Assembly (NCBI RefSeq): GCF_963678635.1
Contig: NC_087064.1
Span: 44,205,159 to 44,269,158 of the forward strand
Direction: 5' to 3'
DNA from: Symsagittifera roscoffensis
Lineage: Eukaryota; Xenacoelomorpha; Acoela; Convolutidae
Length of the DNA stretch: 64,000 bases
The first letter of the stretch is position 1; each line of letters opens with the position of its first letter. This document shows, one piece after another, positions 1 to 8,895 of this stretch. The notes under the pieces were generated by a model that had not been told where the DNA came from, searched no databases, and worked only from the letters and a program-made list of their open reading frames with translations. The translations under genes and the position numbers were made by a program.

Positions 1-690
1 GTTGCGCATCAGCTTCTGCATCGGATACACCTTGTCCGCGTATCCTTTTATGAATTCTCGGTAGTAATTGGCAAACCCTAGGAAGCTCAGCAGCTGTGTG
101 TCCGTTCTGGGGGCCTTCCATGTCAACACTGCTTCCACTGCTTCCGGGTCCGGCCTGACACCATGCCTATCCACCATTCTTCCTGATACTTAATCGAATC
201 CCTAAGGATTTCACATTTCGATGGTTTGCACTTCAATCCAGCTCTTTTCATGCATCCAAAGACCTCATCGAGCCTATCAATGTGGTCTTCCAGGGTCGGT
301 GTCGCTATGACCACGTCATCCACGTAACACATCACGAGGTTCCCGTACTTCTTGGTCACTCTCGTCAAAGCCTGAGCCATCAGTCTTTGAAAAGTGGCCG
401 TTGCATTGCACAAGCCGAAGAGCATCCTCTTCCACTGGTACAATCCCAAAACGCACGCGAATCCGGTTTTCTCTCTGTCCTTCTTCCGCAGAGGGACCTG
501 CCAGAAGGCAGAACCTAAGTCCAATGTGGTGAAGAACTTGGCATCACCAAGCTTAGATAGGCTCTCGTCTATTCGCGGTATCGGGTACGCATCTTTTATC
601 GTTACCGCGTTCAAGTAACGAAAGTCGCAACAAAATCTAAGCTGCCCCCTTTCTTTTTCGCCATTACTACCCCGCAAGCCCATGGCGATT
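1..690 (-). pseudogene. pol: A1 pol: reverse transcriptase domain (broken, partial)
   Basis: This is reverse transcriptase of a Gypsy-type pol, copying element RNA into cDNA. Visible motifs are FCCDFRYLN, motif A FFTTLDLGSAFWQVPL with its catalytic Asp, FGLCNATATFQRLM, and the catalytic CYVDDVVIA. Motif A is intact here, unlike in element B. A one-base loss in a G run near 646-651 disconnects this frame from the upstream pol frame. A second indel near 190 moves the remaining connection region, positions 1-175, into another frame; it still reads as GFANYYREFIKGYADKVYP-like sequence. The copy continues beyond the left window edge and cannot give a functional product as it stands. Confidence 0.85.
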
Positions 691-1723
691 TCGAGGGTTC
701 TATCATGTCGTATTCAAGCAACATTTCTACTTCCGCTCGGCACGCTTCCGATTTGTGAGGCGTCATTCGTCTTGTGCCTTCCCTATGGGGAACGGCGCCT
801 TCTTCTAGTTCGATTTCGTGTTCGACGAAATTACAGCAACCGATATCCGCCTTATGTTTTGAAAATACATCTGCGTTCCGATTTAGGAGGTCCCGCAATT
901 TTTCGAAATCTCCCTCACCTATTTTCCCTTTTAAATGCTCTATCTCTGGCAAAACCGGTTTGTCAGATTCTAGTTCATATGACGAGTGGCGTTCCGGAAA
1001 ATTCGAGCAGCTTGATAAGCCGTCGTCCGTTTCGGATTTCATTGAAAACAATTTATGATTAGATTTTAATTCATTAATCCTCTTTAAAATTTTATCTTTA
1101 TTGGCATGATAAGGACAGTCTTTCACACTATATCTCTTCAAGTTTTTAGTCTCCTCATAGTCGGTCCTCATCGGCAAAGCGTAGCCAAGCTTTTTTCCAC
1201 GCTGGATTGAAACCGTGGTGACCAGTGTGTTCAACAACACACTGACACACAGTCCGTTTCGTGTTACCGAGAAGCTCCGGCCTAAAATCACCGAACTCTG
1301 ACTATTTGGATTCGGTACTAAGCAAACCTGTTTACTATCACTTAACGAATTCAAATTTCTCATTCTAAAAATTGCTACCACAGCTTGTCCTGGTTGTAAT
1401 TTTACTTCTCTGTCCAAAAAAATTGGTACCTTGTTTTCGTCTGTTATTATCATATTAATTGGTTTCTTAACATAATTCCGGTCCGGGTTTCTAATCCGTA
1501 ACAGACCATTGTTCAAATCAATGATCACGTCAAAATTCCTGACAAAATCCCGGCCCAAGATGAATTGGTCCAAAGAGATGAAGTCATCCAAAGATCCCGT
1601 CCTCCCATGTGGAGTACCGTTATTAGCGTTCTTCCGGCCACGTAGATAGCTCCTCGATTGGCGGCGGCCAGTCGGAGATTCATTGGAATTAGATCTTCCC
1701 GCGTGAAGCCCATTCTTTCCCAA
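640..1723 (-). pseudogene. pol: A1 pol: protease tail and RT N-terminus
   Basis: This segment continues the pol polyprotein from the second half of the aspartic protease (ILGRDF motif) through the spacer to the start of RT (EYDMIEPSKSPWACGVVMAKKKG). It aligns by eye with residues about 1050-1370 of the element B polyprotein, including the LSDNKQVC, PNPNSQS and LGRSFS segments. It overlaps the preceding frame because of a frameshift near 1620-1560, and it is cut from the RT frame by the short G run near 650. It is not a separate gene. Confidence 0.8.
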
Positions 1724-2538
1724 GTTTTTATCGGGATCACACTCACTACCGCTCCTGTGTCCAGAAGCCCTGTCACATCTGCTTCATACCCAATGTGTAC
1801 TGCGTCTTGTTCCATCATGGCGTCATGGCCTATCCTGCGGACTTTGAGTTCCTCTTCACCCAAATAGGTTTGCCCCATTTGGTCATCATCTGTTGTTACA
1901 TAAGTCCTGGTGTAAATACTGATTCCATCCACATTCAGCATTACTTGATACGGCCCATAGACCTCTAGGTAGCGTCCATGAAGTTTCTTCATGCGAGGAC
2001 CACCCGTCGTTAGTAGTGCTCGCACAGCTCTCGACTCGGTGCGTGGCTCCACCTGCCTCAGATAATCTGCATATGTGTCCAAATGCATCAAAGTGAACTC
2101 GGATGGTTCACTCAGATTTCTGATCACCTGATGTCCAGCCACTGAGATTATCGACTGTATCTTGCTTCCTTGCTGCACCATGCCGAACCTTTGACCGGAG
2201 ATCACATTAAGCTTCATGCTCAAACTGCTTGGTGCTTTAGTTTCCTCGAACTCCGTTGCTTCGAAGTTATTCAGTTGCTCCTGAAGTTTTTCATTCTCCA
2301 GTTCAAGTTTCACTTTTTGTTCGATCTCTTTCGTCACTAGTTCCTGCTGCACTCTATTTAGAGCATCCCTCGCGGCTGCCTTATAATCGACCTTGAAGTC
2401 GTGAGCCGCAGTTGCTGGTTCCGGCTCACGTGTCTCCTCTATTACCGCTTGCATTTTCTTTGCCGCCAGCTCTTGAGGTTTATCCTTTCTGCGTGCCTCT
2501 GCTTCACTCAAAAGTCGAGCCTTGCTGGCTTTCACTCC
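1525..2538 (-). pseudogene. pol: A1 pol: gag-protease linker and aspartic protease
   Basis: The segment holds a charged helical linker (about residues 1-100) and the retroviral-type aspartic protease with its active-site loop LLDTGAVVSVIP. The protease would cleave the polyprotein during particle maturation. Compared with element B, about 14 residues just before the active site (VLDINGKKTQLRG-like) are missing. The frame is continuous with the gag segment to its right except for one TAA at 2541-2539. The frame then shifts before the second half of the protease. It is probably inactive. Confidence 0.8.
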
Positions 2539-3246
2539 TTACAAAGCTTCTTCATGTCTTGGATGCTTATTGTCTGCCACTGCATCCCAGAATTGCGGAC
2601 AATCTGATTTAAAATGACCTTCCAAGTTGCAAAAGAAACCCCTCGGGCCGAATTTCGCAATTACTCCTCTCATGAAATCCTCGTGGTCCAACTCTGACGC
2701 ATCTTCGTCCTCGAGGCTAAAGCCTATTGCTTTCATGCCTTGTTTGTAAACTGGGCATGCTGACACATGATGGTCTGTTGAACTGCAATTAGCACAAGAG
2801 CGTCTCTTGTCCATATCATCCCTTCTCAGCATTTCCAAATCATCGAGAAACTTGTCTATCGTTTCATCTTCTCGTTGCCTCCGTTTCTCGAAGCGCATCA
2901 TCGCCTGGTGCCCCTGCACCCCTGATCCAAAACGGTTTAACAAGATTTCGAAGATTTTCTCAGCAGTGTCACGTTGATATTGCTTCTTGGCCATGACACA
3001 GTTCAGGGCTGTCCCTTCTAAGTTGCTGGTGAGCGCGCTGCATTCCTGTCTCTCCGACAAGTCCTCTTCCTCGAAATGCAGCTTCATTACCTCTATCCAG
3101 GTATCAATACAGCCATCAGATTCGTCTTTGTAGCATCTTGGTTTCTTAAAGATTCTTCTGGACTTCTCACTGCGTTCATTGGTTCTTGATAACCTTGTCA
3201 GGAATGTCTCCAAAGACCTGTTTAGGGGTTCAAATGCTGTGGCCAT
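2539..3246 (-). pseudogene. gag: A1 gag: capsid-like and nucleocapsid region
   Basis: Gag forms the particle and binds the element RNA. The segment contains the retrotransposon gag core (DGCIDTWIEVMKL, AEKIFEILLNRFGSG, RFEKRRQREDE). It also contains two CX2CX4HX4C zinc knuckles, of which only the first is intact (CANCSSTDHHVSAC). The second has lost its first cysteine and reads GFFCNLEGHFKSDC. About 90 residues between FLDDLE and the knuckles, present in element B, are deleted here. It ends at an in-frame TAA directly before the protease linker. Upstream gag lies in another frame after a shift near 3240. Confidence 0.8.
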
Positions 3247-4336
3247 TGCCGTAGCATCCCTTGAGTGTCCTGCTTGAGTGTCCTCACACCTCGTCGAAGG
3301 CTCATGACTCCTCCTCGGGCTTGCATGCCCCCTGTTGCCGGAATCACTTCTCCCAGTCGCATGTGTGCCTTGCGTTGGTCGTTCGTTAGAGGTTTGTCTG
3401 TTCCACTTGTTCTACTGTTCGGGCCCCATGTTCCATTACCCCTTGTGGCATAGCCTGATGAACTGCCCCTGCCTCTAGTGGATCCATACGTCTTCCTCTT
3501 TTGATGTTCATTGAAGTTCACCCTCGGTTCCCTGCTGGGACCCCCCGAGTTCGGTTCTCCTTCTTTTGGTCCACTCTTGCTGCTTAGTAGCCCGTCCAAC
3601 CTATCCATGATAGCCTGAGTTCGCCTCTCTATCATCGCGTCTATCTTTGTGTCAAGAGTCCCAAGAGACTGCTCTTGCTGAATTCTTAACCTCTCCATGT
3701 CGTCTCTTAAGCGTAACTCTCGCTATTCCGCCTCTCTTGTCATTCGCGACAAGTTCTTCGCCATATGCTCGTCCGTTCTTTCTTTCAAGCGTTTTTCGCT
3801 CCTGCCATCTTCTTGTCTATTGCGGTTTATTTCTTACCGCAGACCTTCTCTTTCAATGTGAACTAACTGCTCTTTCTAGTTCACTCATCCTTATTGACAT
3901 CTGTTCATTTTGTTCTCCTAAACTTTCCACTATGTTGTTTAAGGCTTCTTCTAGTGCCGCCCCGTTATCCACGAGTGGCGTCACTAGTGGCGGTGTAACC
4001 CTGTCGGTCCCAGGTAGCTTCGTGCTGGTGGAGATCCGGGCCTTGATTCTCTGCCTCGACGTCTTTTCATTATCCCCCTCAGGATTCGCCAATGCGTTGC
4101 CTAAGCCCTCTGTTTCTACTCTCTCCAGTTTGTGGCTCTGAATTTGTCATAATCGCGAAGTCTTTTGACTGGCCCGGTGTGTTTGCCTCTTTGCTTATCG
4201 TTGTCACTACACCAAATTTGTCCATGGTTCCAGTCTCTCTTCCGACGTATGCCTCATTCTCCTGGATCGAACTATTGAGGATGACTTGAGATCCAAAGTC
4301 CCCTTGCTCCTCTTCATCCTCTTCCTCCTGGGATTC
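3222..4336 (-). pseudogene. gag: A1 gag: N-terminal/middle region, several frames
   Basis: This is the part of gag lying 3' of the LINE insertion. It spans at least three frames: 4336-4079, 4092-3853 and 3698-3222. It reads as acidic, glutamine/glutamate-rich and helical sequence (SMSIRMSELERAV, IDAMIERRTQAIMDRLDGLL), matching in character the coiled-coil region at residues 180-315 of the B polyprotein. A basic Gly/Arg-rich stretch follows (TRGRGSSSGYATRGNG). The frame right after the LINE target site continues the gag frame found on the other side of the LINE (…ESQE…), supporting a once-continuous gag. Confidence 0.7.
4324..4336. repeat. LINE target-site duplication, copy at the LINE 3' end
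   Basis: The 13-bp CCTCCTGGGATTC (plus strand) is repeated exactly at 8348-8360. The two copies bracket the LINE directly, after its (ACAGA)n-like tail, and both encode the same gag residues ESQE on the minus strand. Confidence 0.85.
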
Positions 4337-4361
4337 TATTCTGTTCTGTTCTGTTTCCCAT

Positions 4362-6060
4362 TTACGCCCCTCGGGGGGCCTTGGGTGGTTCGTTCTGGCA
4401 CTTCCTCTCATGCTTGGCTAGGTTATTAGCAGTGATCCAGGCTCCGCAGGATCCACACTCTTTCCTCTCCCTGGTCCCCGTGTACCTGTTAACTCCCGTC
4501 TCCCTTGCCGCCGTGTTCCCTACCGTTCCACTCCCTCCTCCGCAACTCCTCCTATGACTCGCCATATTACCCCTTGTTACCGTCACCGCGCAGTCCTTAC
4601 ACCTACCCATCTGGTCCCCTTTACAGCTCTTGCTGTGGTTTGTTAAGTTGTGCTTCTCCGCGAAAGTTCTGTTGCATCTATCGCATTTAAACACCCTCTC
4701 CTGTATCCTGTGAACTCGTCGTTCATGATGCACTAGACCTCCTTTCGTTTTACAAATTCGTCCGCATCCCTCCCACCTGCATGTTAAGTTTTCTCCCTGA
4801 TACCTCGCCTGGCTCCTTCTAGGTTTCTCCCCTCCCCTGTATCTGCACATTTCACTCTCCCATTTCTCTAGCGCTTCTTTTCTCATTTTCACTGTAGCCT
4901 TCCATTTTTTCCGGTCCTGTGTTAAATTTTTTATATTTGTCCAGTCCTCTCCCGCTTCCCTTATGAGTCGCCTCCAGTAATTAACCACGCCTCCATTTAA
5001 CCTACCCTGTTGTGTTCTCTCGTTTGTCCAGTGCCCTAGTATAACTTTTTTAGTTGTCCTGTTGTTGCTCATCCGAAGGACGTGGCCCATCCTTTCCAAC
5101 GCCCGCGTCTCTATTTTTGTTGTGATAGATGTTATCTCCAGAACCCTACGTATCTCGAAACTATTGACCCCCTCTCTTTCCATTCGCAAGAGTGTTAAAC
5201 CTCTCCCCTCATTCCATATCCACCGGTAGCATTTATCCGCCATGCTCTGCATCTTCGCCATATCAGTCACTGTCCATGCTCTTGCACTGCAGTCAAAGAG
5301 CATTGTTGATTCGACCACTGCCTGTACAATAAAGGCCTTTGTTCGTTTACTGACCTTTGTTTTCCACAACCATCTTCTTACTTTTGACCACGCCCAGTAT
5401 CCCCTTTTAATCCTCGCTGCCCTGTCCTGCTTCCTCCCTATTAGCGTCCCTATTATCCTCGTACAATTCGCTGTCTCGCTTCCAAAAGCTATGTATTCCT
5501 CTTTTCCGTTGTGACATTTTTCCTCGAACTTCATCATTTCCGCCTTGACCGTTTCTTTGCCGACCGCTAATTCTTCCGTCCAGCCCAGGAGAGTTGAGTC
5601 GTCTGCGAAAAGGGACTCTTCTAATCGAAAGACTTCCTGGGTGCTGCTCCTTAAGGCCCTCTTTACTTCTATTAGAGGGAGACTATTACCTGGTCCCCAC
5701 GACCATTCTAGACCGCACTCTTCGCCTATCTCCGCCGCTTTTTCTCTTCGTTTTTTGGCAGCTAACCGCATCGCCTGTGCGTGATACACATTGAAAAGTA
5801 TCGGAGATGTAGCGCAACCCTCCCGTAGACCTCGTACCGGTAACCATTCCTCGCTTAGTTCCCCTCGACCCTTAACTTTGTATTTCGTTCCTTCATGCAG
5901 GTTTTTCAAGACCTCTATCACACCCTCTGTCATTCCTAAGTTTTCCAAAACCATCCACAATAAGGGCCTGTTGACTCGGGGGTATGCTTTTGTTATATCT
6001 AACAGTACAGCTACCGGTCTGTTCCCGGTCGTCTCCGCCTTCCCAAATACCCTCCTTGTT
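4362..6060 (-). pseudogene. LINE ORF: RT palm/thumb and C-terminal zinc fingers
   Basis: This covers the RT from motif A (LLDITKAYPRVN, upstream of the first Met in this frame at 5960) through the catalytic FADDSTLLG. The typical post-RT segment of animal LINEs follows (ERMGHVLRMSNNR). The C-terminus then carries four Cys/His units. They are CRWEGCGRICKTKGGLVHHERRVH, CDRCNRTFAEKHNLTNHSKSC, CKDCAVTVTRGNMASHRRSC and CGSCGAWITANNLAKHERKC. The fingers probably bind nucleic acid at the target or the template RNA. The stop codon is 25 bp from the LINE end, so the 3' UTR is almost absent. The frame is separated from the upstream RT part by a shift near 5960-6060. Confidence 0.85.
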
Positions 6061-6573
6061 TCTCAGTATGATTTGCGTTGCGTCACACGTCGATCGTCCT
6101 TCTCTGAAACCATTTTGATTCTCACCACATGCCTCTATCTTCTCCGCCCATTTTCTAATCCTACTCGTTAGTATCCTTGCCATTATCCTGCTCAACACCG
6201 GGAGTAGGCACACACCCCTGTAGTTGTCGAGTTCATTTCTAGCTCCTTTCTTATGTAGGGGTATGACCCATCCTTCCTTAGCTTTGTCGGCCCAGTTCTC
6301 AACCGGTGTGGCTAATTGTTCCATCATGCATTGGTATAGTTCTTTCCGGGTGTCTATACTTAAGGCTTTCACTGCGCTAACACTTACATTGTCTACTCCT
6401 GCCGCTCCGTCTTTCATGTTCGCCAGTTCTCGTTCGAATTCCACGAAGGTTATTGCTTCTTCCATCTCTTCCGCTGCTGCCTTTGCCTCTGGAGAGTCCT
6501 TAATTTCTGTTGACGAAGCCGTTCTCATTATCTCTATGACGTCCCGCTCGTATCTGTCTTCCGAGACTTTCAT
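5893..6573 (-). pseudogene. LINE ORF: RT fingers region
   Basis: This is the N-terminal part of the LINE reverse transcriptase. It contains the GWVIPLHKKGARNELDNYRG segment (RT motif 1/2 region), CLLPVLSRIMARIL, and NGFREGRSTCDA, the conserved segment preceding motif A. After about residue 175 the frame is wrong, and the proper continuation is in the neighbouring frame beginning around 6060. It is part of one broken ORF. Confidence 0.82.
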
Positions 6574-7414
6574 GAGGTGTCGTCTGAACTCTTCTGGCGA
6601 GAAAAATATCCACTTTCACTTCGGCGTCCTTTGATTCGTCTACCAGTTTAAGCCACCACTCTTCTTCCCATCTTCTTTTAGCCTTCCTGTACTCTTTCCT
6701 GACCTCCTGCCTTTGTATTTTAAAGTTTTTCGTTCGTGTTCGTTCAAAACTCTTCGTAAGTGCCCCGATCCTCCGTTTGAACCCCTGTATTTCTTCTAAA
6801 TACGTATTCAGCCATGGACTCAGTGCTTTCTTTTCTATAAATCCGCACACTTCTGTACCCGCTTCATTAATCAAGTTGATTAGGCGTTCACTTTCCTCAC
6901 CCGTACCCTGTTGCTCTCTTTTACCGTCTACTGTCGATGCGAATGCTTGCCGGATTGATCCATCTCGAAGAGCTTCCCAGTTTATTTTCCTTTGAGTCTC
7001 ACTTTTCCTATTTGCCTTCGCCCCCTTCCTTCTCCAGACCACCATGCATTTCGTCCTGTGGTCCGATAGAGATGTACCCGCTATTACCGTGTTTATACTC
7101 TTCACTACCCTGCTCCGGTCTTTTTTCTTCACCATGAATCCGTCAATTTCGTGCCATGTTCTTCTTCCTGGGCACTTCCAGGTTCCCCTCCTGTTGTGCC
7201 TAAAGAAGGAGCTAGTCCAGGTTAACCCCTGTTCGTGACACCATTCTATTAGATCCCTCCCCGCCGCGTTGGCCCTACCCAGTCCGAATGGTCCTACCGC
7301 GTCATCTTCTTCCCTCTGGGAGGTGTCCCCTACACTGGAGTTGAAGTCGCCTCCTAGTACTAGCTTTTTTGCGCCACATCTAATCATTTCGTGTCGGCTC
7401 TTCTCTATACGCAT
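6500..7414 (-). pseudogene. LINE ORF: endonuclease C-terminal half and linker
   Basis: This holds the second half of the AP-like endonuclease that nicks target DNA to prime reverse transcription. The motifs are GGDFNSSVGD (catalytic Asp/Asn), TWHEIDGFMV and SLSDHRTKCM (catalytic Asp-His). A long basic helical linker to the RT follows. The first half of the domain is in the adjacent frame 7380-8150, so the ORF is broken near 7400. All endonuclease residue positions I can check are still conserved, so the frameshift is probably fairly recent. Confidence 0.85.
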
Positions 7415-8150
7415 CGAAATCCCGTCTATCGCTATTCCAAAGGGGCTGGTATGTCGCTACAAACTTGATTTGGTTGACCTCTACTGCCGAACTCCTGTCC
7501 CCGCATGTCCTCTTGCATCCTTGGTCTCTCCAATCTAGCGCCCATTCGTCTCGGAGTATTATCCTGCTTCTTTTGCCGTGTATAAGGACCCCAAACATGT
7601 CTTTTGCTTTAATCCATTTCATTCCTTCCTCCTTTTCCCTCAGTTCGGACAGTAATACCACTTCCGCGTTACTCTTGTTTATACATCTTAGGATTTCTGC
7701 AAAACGATTCCGTCTAGGGAACGAGACTCTCGCCCCCTGTATGTTCCACGTCCATACCCTTGTTGCTTTACCTTTCCCCTTCGTCTTTGCTTCCCTTTCC
7801 CTCTTTTCTGCTCTGGTCTTTTGCACCTTCTCCCTACGTTTCCGTTTTTCTATTCGTCTTCTTTCCCTTATCTCTCGCTTTCCTCCCTCTCCTTTACACC
7901 AGGAGCACCGGTCGCATACAAATTCATCTGAGTATCCCTTGATACTCCGCAAGCTTGTGCATTTCATGTGGACATACCCCCCTAAATGACACCACACGCT
8001 TATCTGCCGCCTATCCTTGATTTCCTTCCCACAGATCGGACATAGGTATGTTTCAGGACCTGGGTTTCGTTCCAAGTCTCCTGTCCTCACCAAAAGCTGG
8101 ACCCAGTATGCAGGTTTACCCGGTCCAGCTGCCAAAAACCCGCCAAACAT
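7380..8150 (-). pseudogene. LINE ORF 5' part: 2A-like peptide, PHD-like finger, endonuclease N-half
   Basis: From an ATG at 8150 the frame encodes 31 residues ending in a 2A-like ribosome-skipping motif (LLVRTGDLERNPGP). A PHD-like finger follows, with CPICGKE, WCHLGGYVHMKC and CDRCSWC as spaced Cys/His pairs. Next is a very basic Arg/Lys/Glu stretch, then the start of an AP endonuclease (WTWNIQG, VVLLSEL). In known APE LINEs, 2A plus PHD at the N-terminus separates a short leader peptide from the enzyme polyprotein. The same frame also runs upstream into A1 gag across the insertion point. Confidence 0.8.
8055..8081 (-). other. 2A-like ribosome-skipping motif
   Basis: The codons read G-D-L-E-R-N-P-G-P, preceded by LLVRT. 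This matches the 2A consensus D-(V/I)-E-x-N-P-G-P except for Leu in place of Val/Ile. It lies 24-32 codons after the first LINE ATG and directly before the PHD-like finger. Whether the Leu variant is active is unknown. Confidence 0.75.
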
Positions 8151-8347
8151 GAGAATGGTGCTCGTCCGAGAACCATTGATCGCCTTTGTTTTCCCACTGG
8201 AGTCGGCTGGTCCCCGTGGTGTTTGATAGGAGGGGGGTGTCCGAATTCTTTGCCTTGGCTGGGTAAGTCGTTCCTTCCCGCACTCCCCTGGTGTACGTTT
8301 TGTTTGTAGCGCTTTTCCCCACTCGAAGGGAGTACACCTCGAAAAGC

Positions 8348-8360
8348 CCTCCTGGGATTC
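8348..8360. repeat. LINE target-site duplication, copy at the LINE 5' end
   Basis: This is an exact copy of the 13-bp CCTCCTGGGATTC at 4324-4336. It sits in the A1 gag codons directly upstream (minus strand) of the LINE start at 8347. Confidence 0.85.
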
Positions 8361-8895
8361 ACGTTCGTTTCCTGCGCCTCCTCCCATGGTGAATGGAAAG
8401 ATGTTTCCGAAGGTGTTCTTCATTCTTTCTGAGAACGATGATGACGTTGTTTGTTTCCCAGTTCCGCCTGCCATCATAGTATTGTCTGTCGGAGATCTTG
8501 TCGTCGCCGCTACTTCAGTTGAGATGTCGGACAGTTCCGACATCTCCTCTCGATCCAATGTCCCGGTGGAAGTGGCAAAATCATGGCCTTGTTCTACCGG
8601 AGTAGATTCACTTGCCCAGCCTTCTGCCTCTCCTTTCCAGTCCATGTACTTCCTGGTTGTCGTTCATGACATCATGGTCTGTGTTGACCTCCACTTCTAA
8701 CAGTTCTTTACGCTCTTCTGAGGTCTTCTGACTTCTCGTTTCAACCATTCTGCCTGAAACCGTCTCCCCTTTGTCGGACCGGGATCGCTTGATCCAATCC
8801 ACAAAAGGATCGGTCATCGTTTTTCTTTGCTTTTCAGGTATGAATTTCCTACAGCTATTACCTCGTTTTGGTATCCTTGACTTGTCTAGACTCAT
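8348..8895 (-). pseudogene. gag: A1 gag: N-terminus
   Basis: This is the start of A1 gag, with Met at 8895. The N-terminus matches element B in spacing and motifs: MVETRSQKTSEERKE here and MVSTRSTAESRAKEG in B, then SSSFSERMKNTFGNIF here and RTSFTEKLGIMFGIK in B. One frameshift near 8640 divides it (8895-8608, then 8645 onward). It is cut at 8347 by the LINE. The function would be particle assembly. Confidence 0.75.

Larger units (their letters stand above)
4337..8347 (-). mobile_element. APE-type LINE (non-LTR retrotransposon) inserted in A1 gag
   Basis: This is a 4.0-kb non-LTR retrotransposon in the same orientation as A1, inserted into its gag ORF. In order it has a short 5' region, a 2A-like peptide, a PHD-like zinc finger, an AP-type endonuclease, a reverse transcriptase (FADD), and a C-terminal array of Cys/His fingers. 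Its 3' end is a short simple repeat (AACAG repeated three times) in place of poly(A). An exact 13-bp target-site duplication flanks it. It has at least three frame breaks (near 7400, 6540 and 6000), so it is no longer autonomous. The domain set fits CR1/L2/Crack-like or related APE LINEs; I cannot assign the clade. Confidence 0.88.

Noticed and set aside
3265-3453. Plus-strand frames opposite gag-pol and ORF2 throughout 1-50000
   Set aside because: They are antisense shadows of the minus-strand ORFs with no domain of their own.
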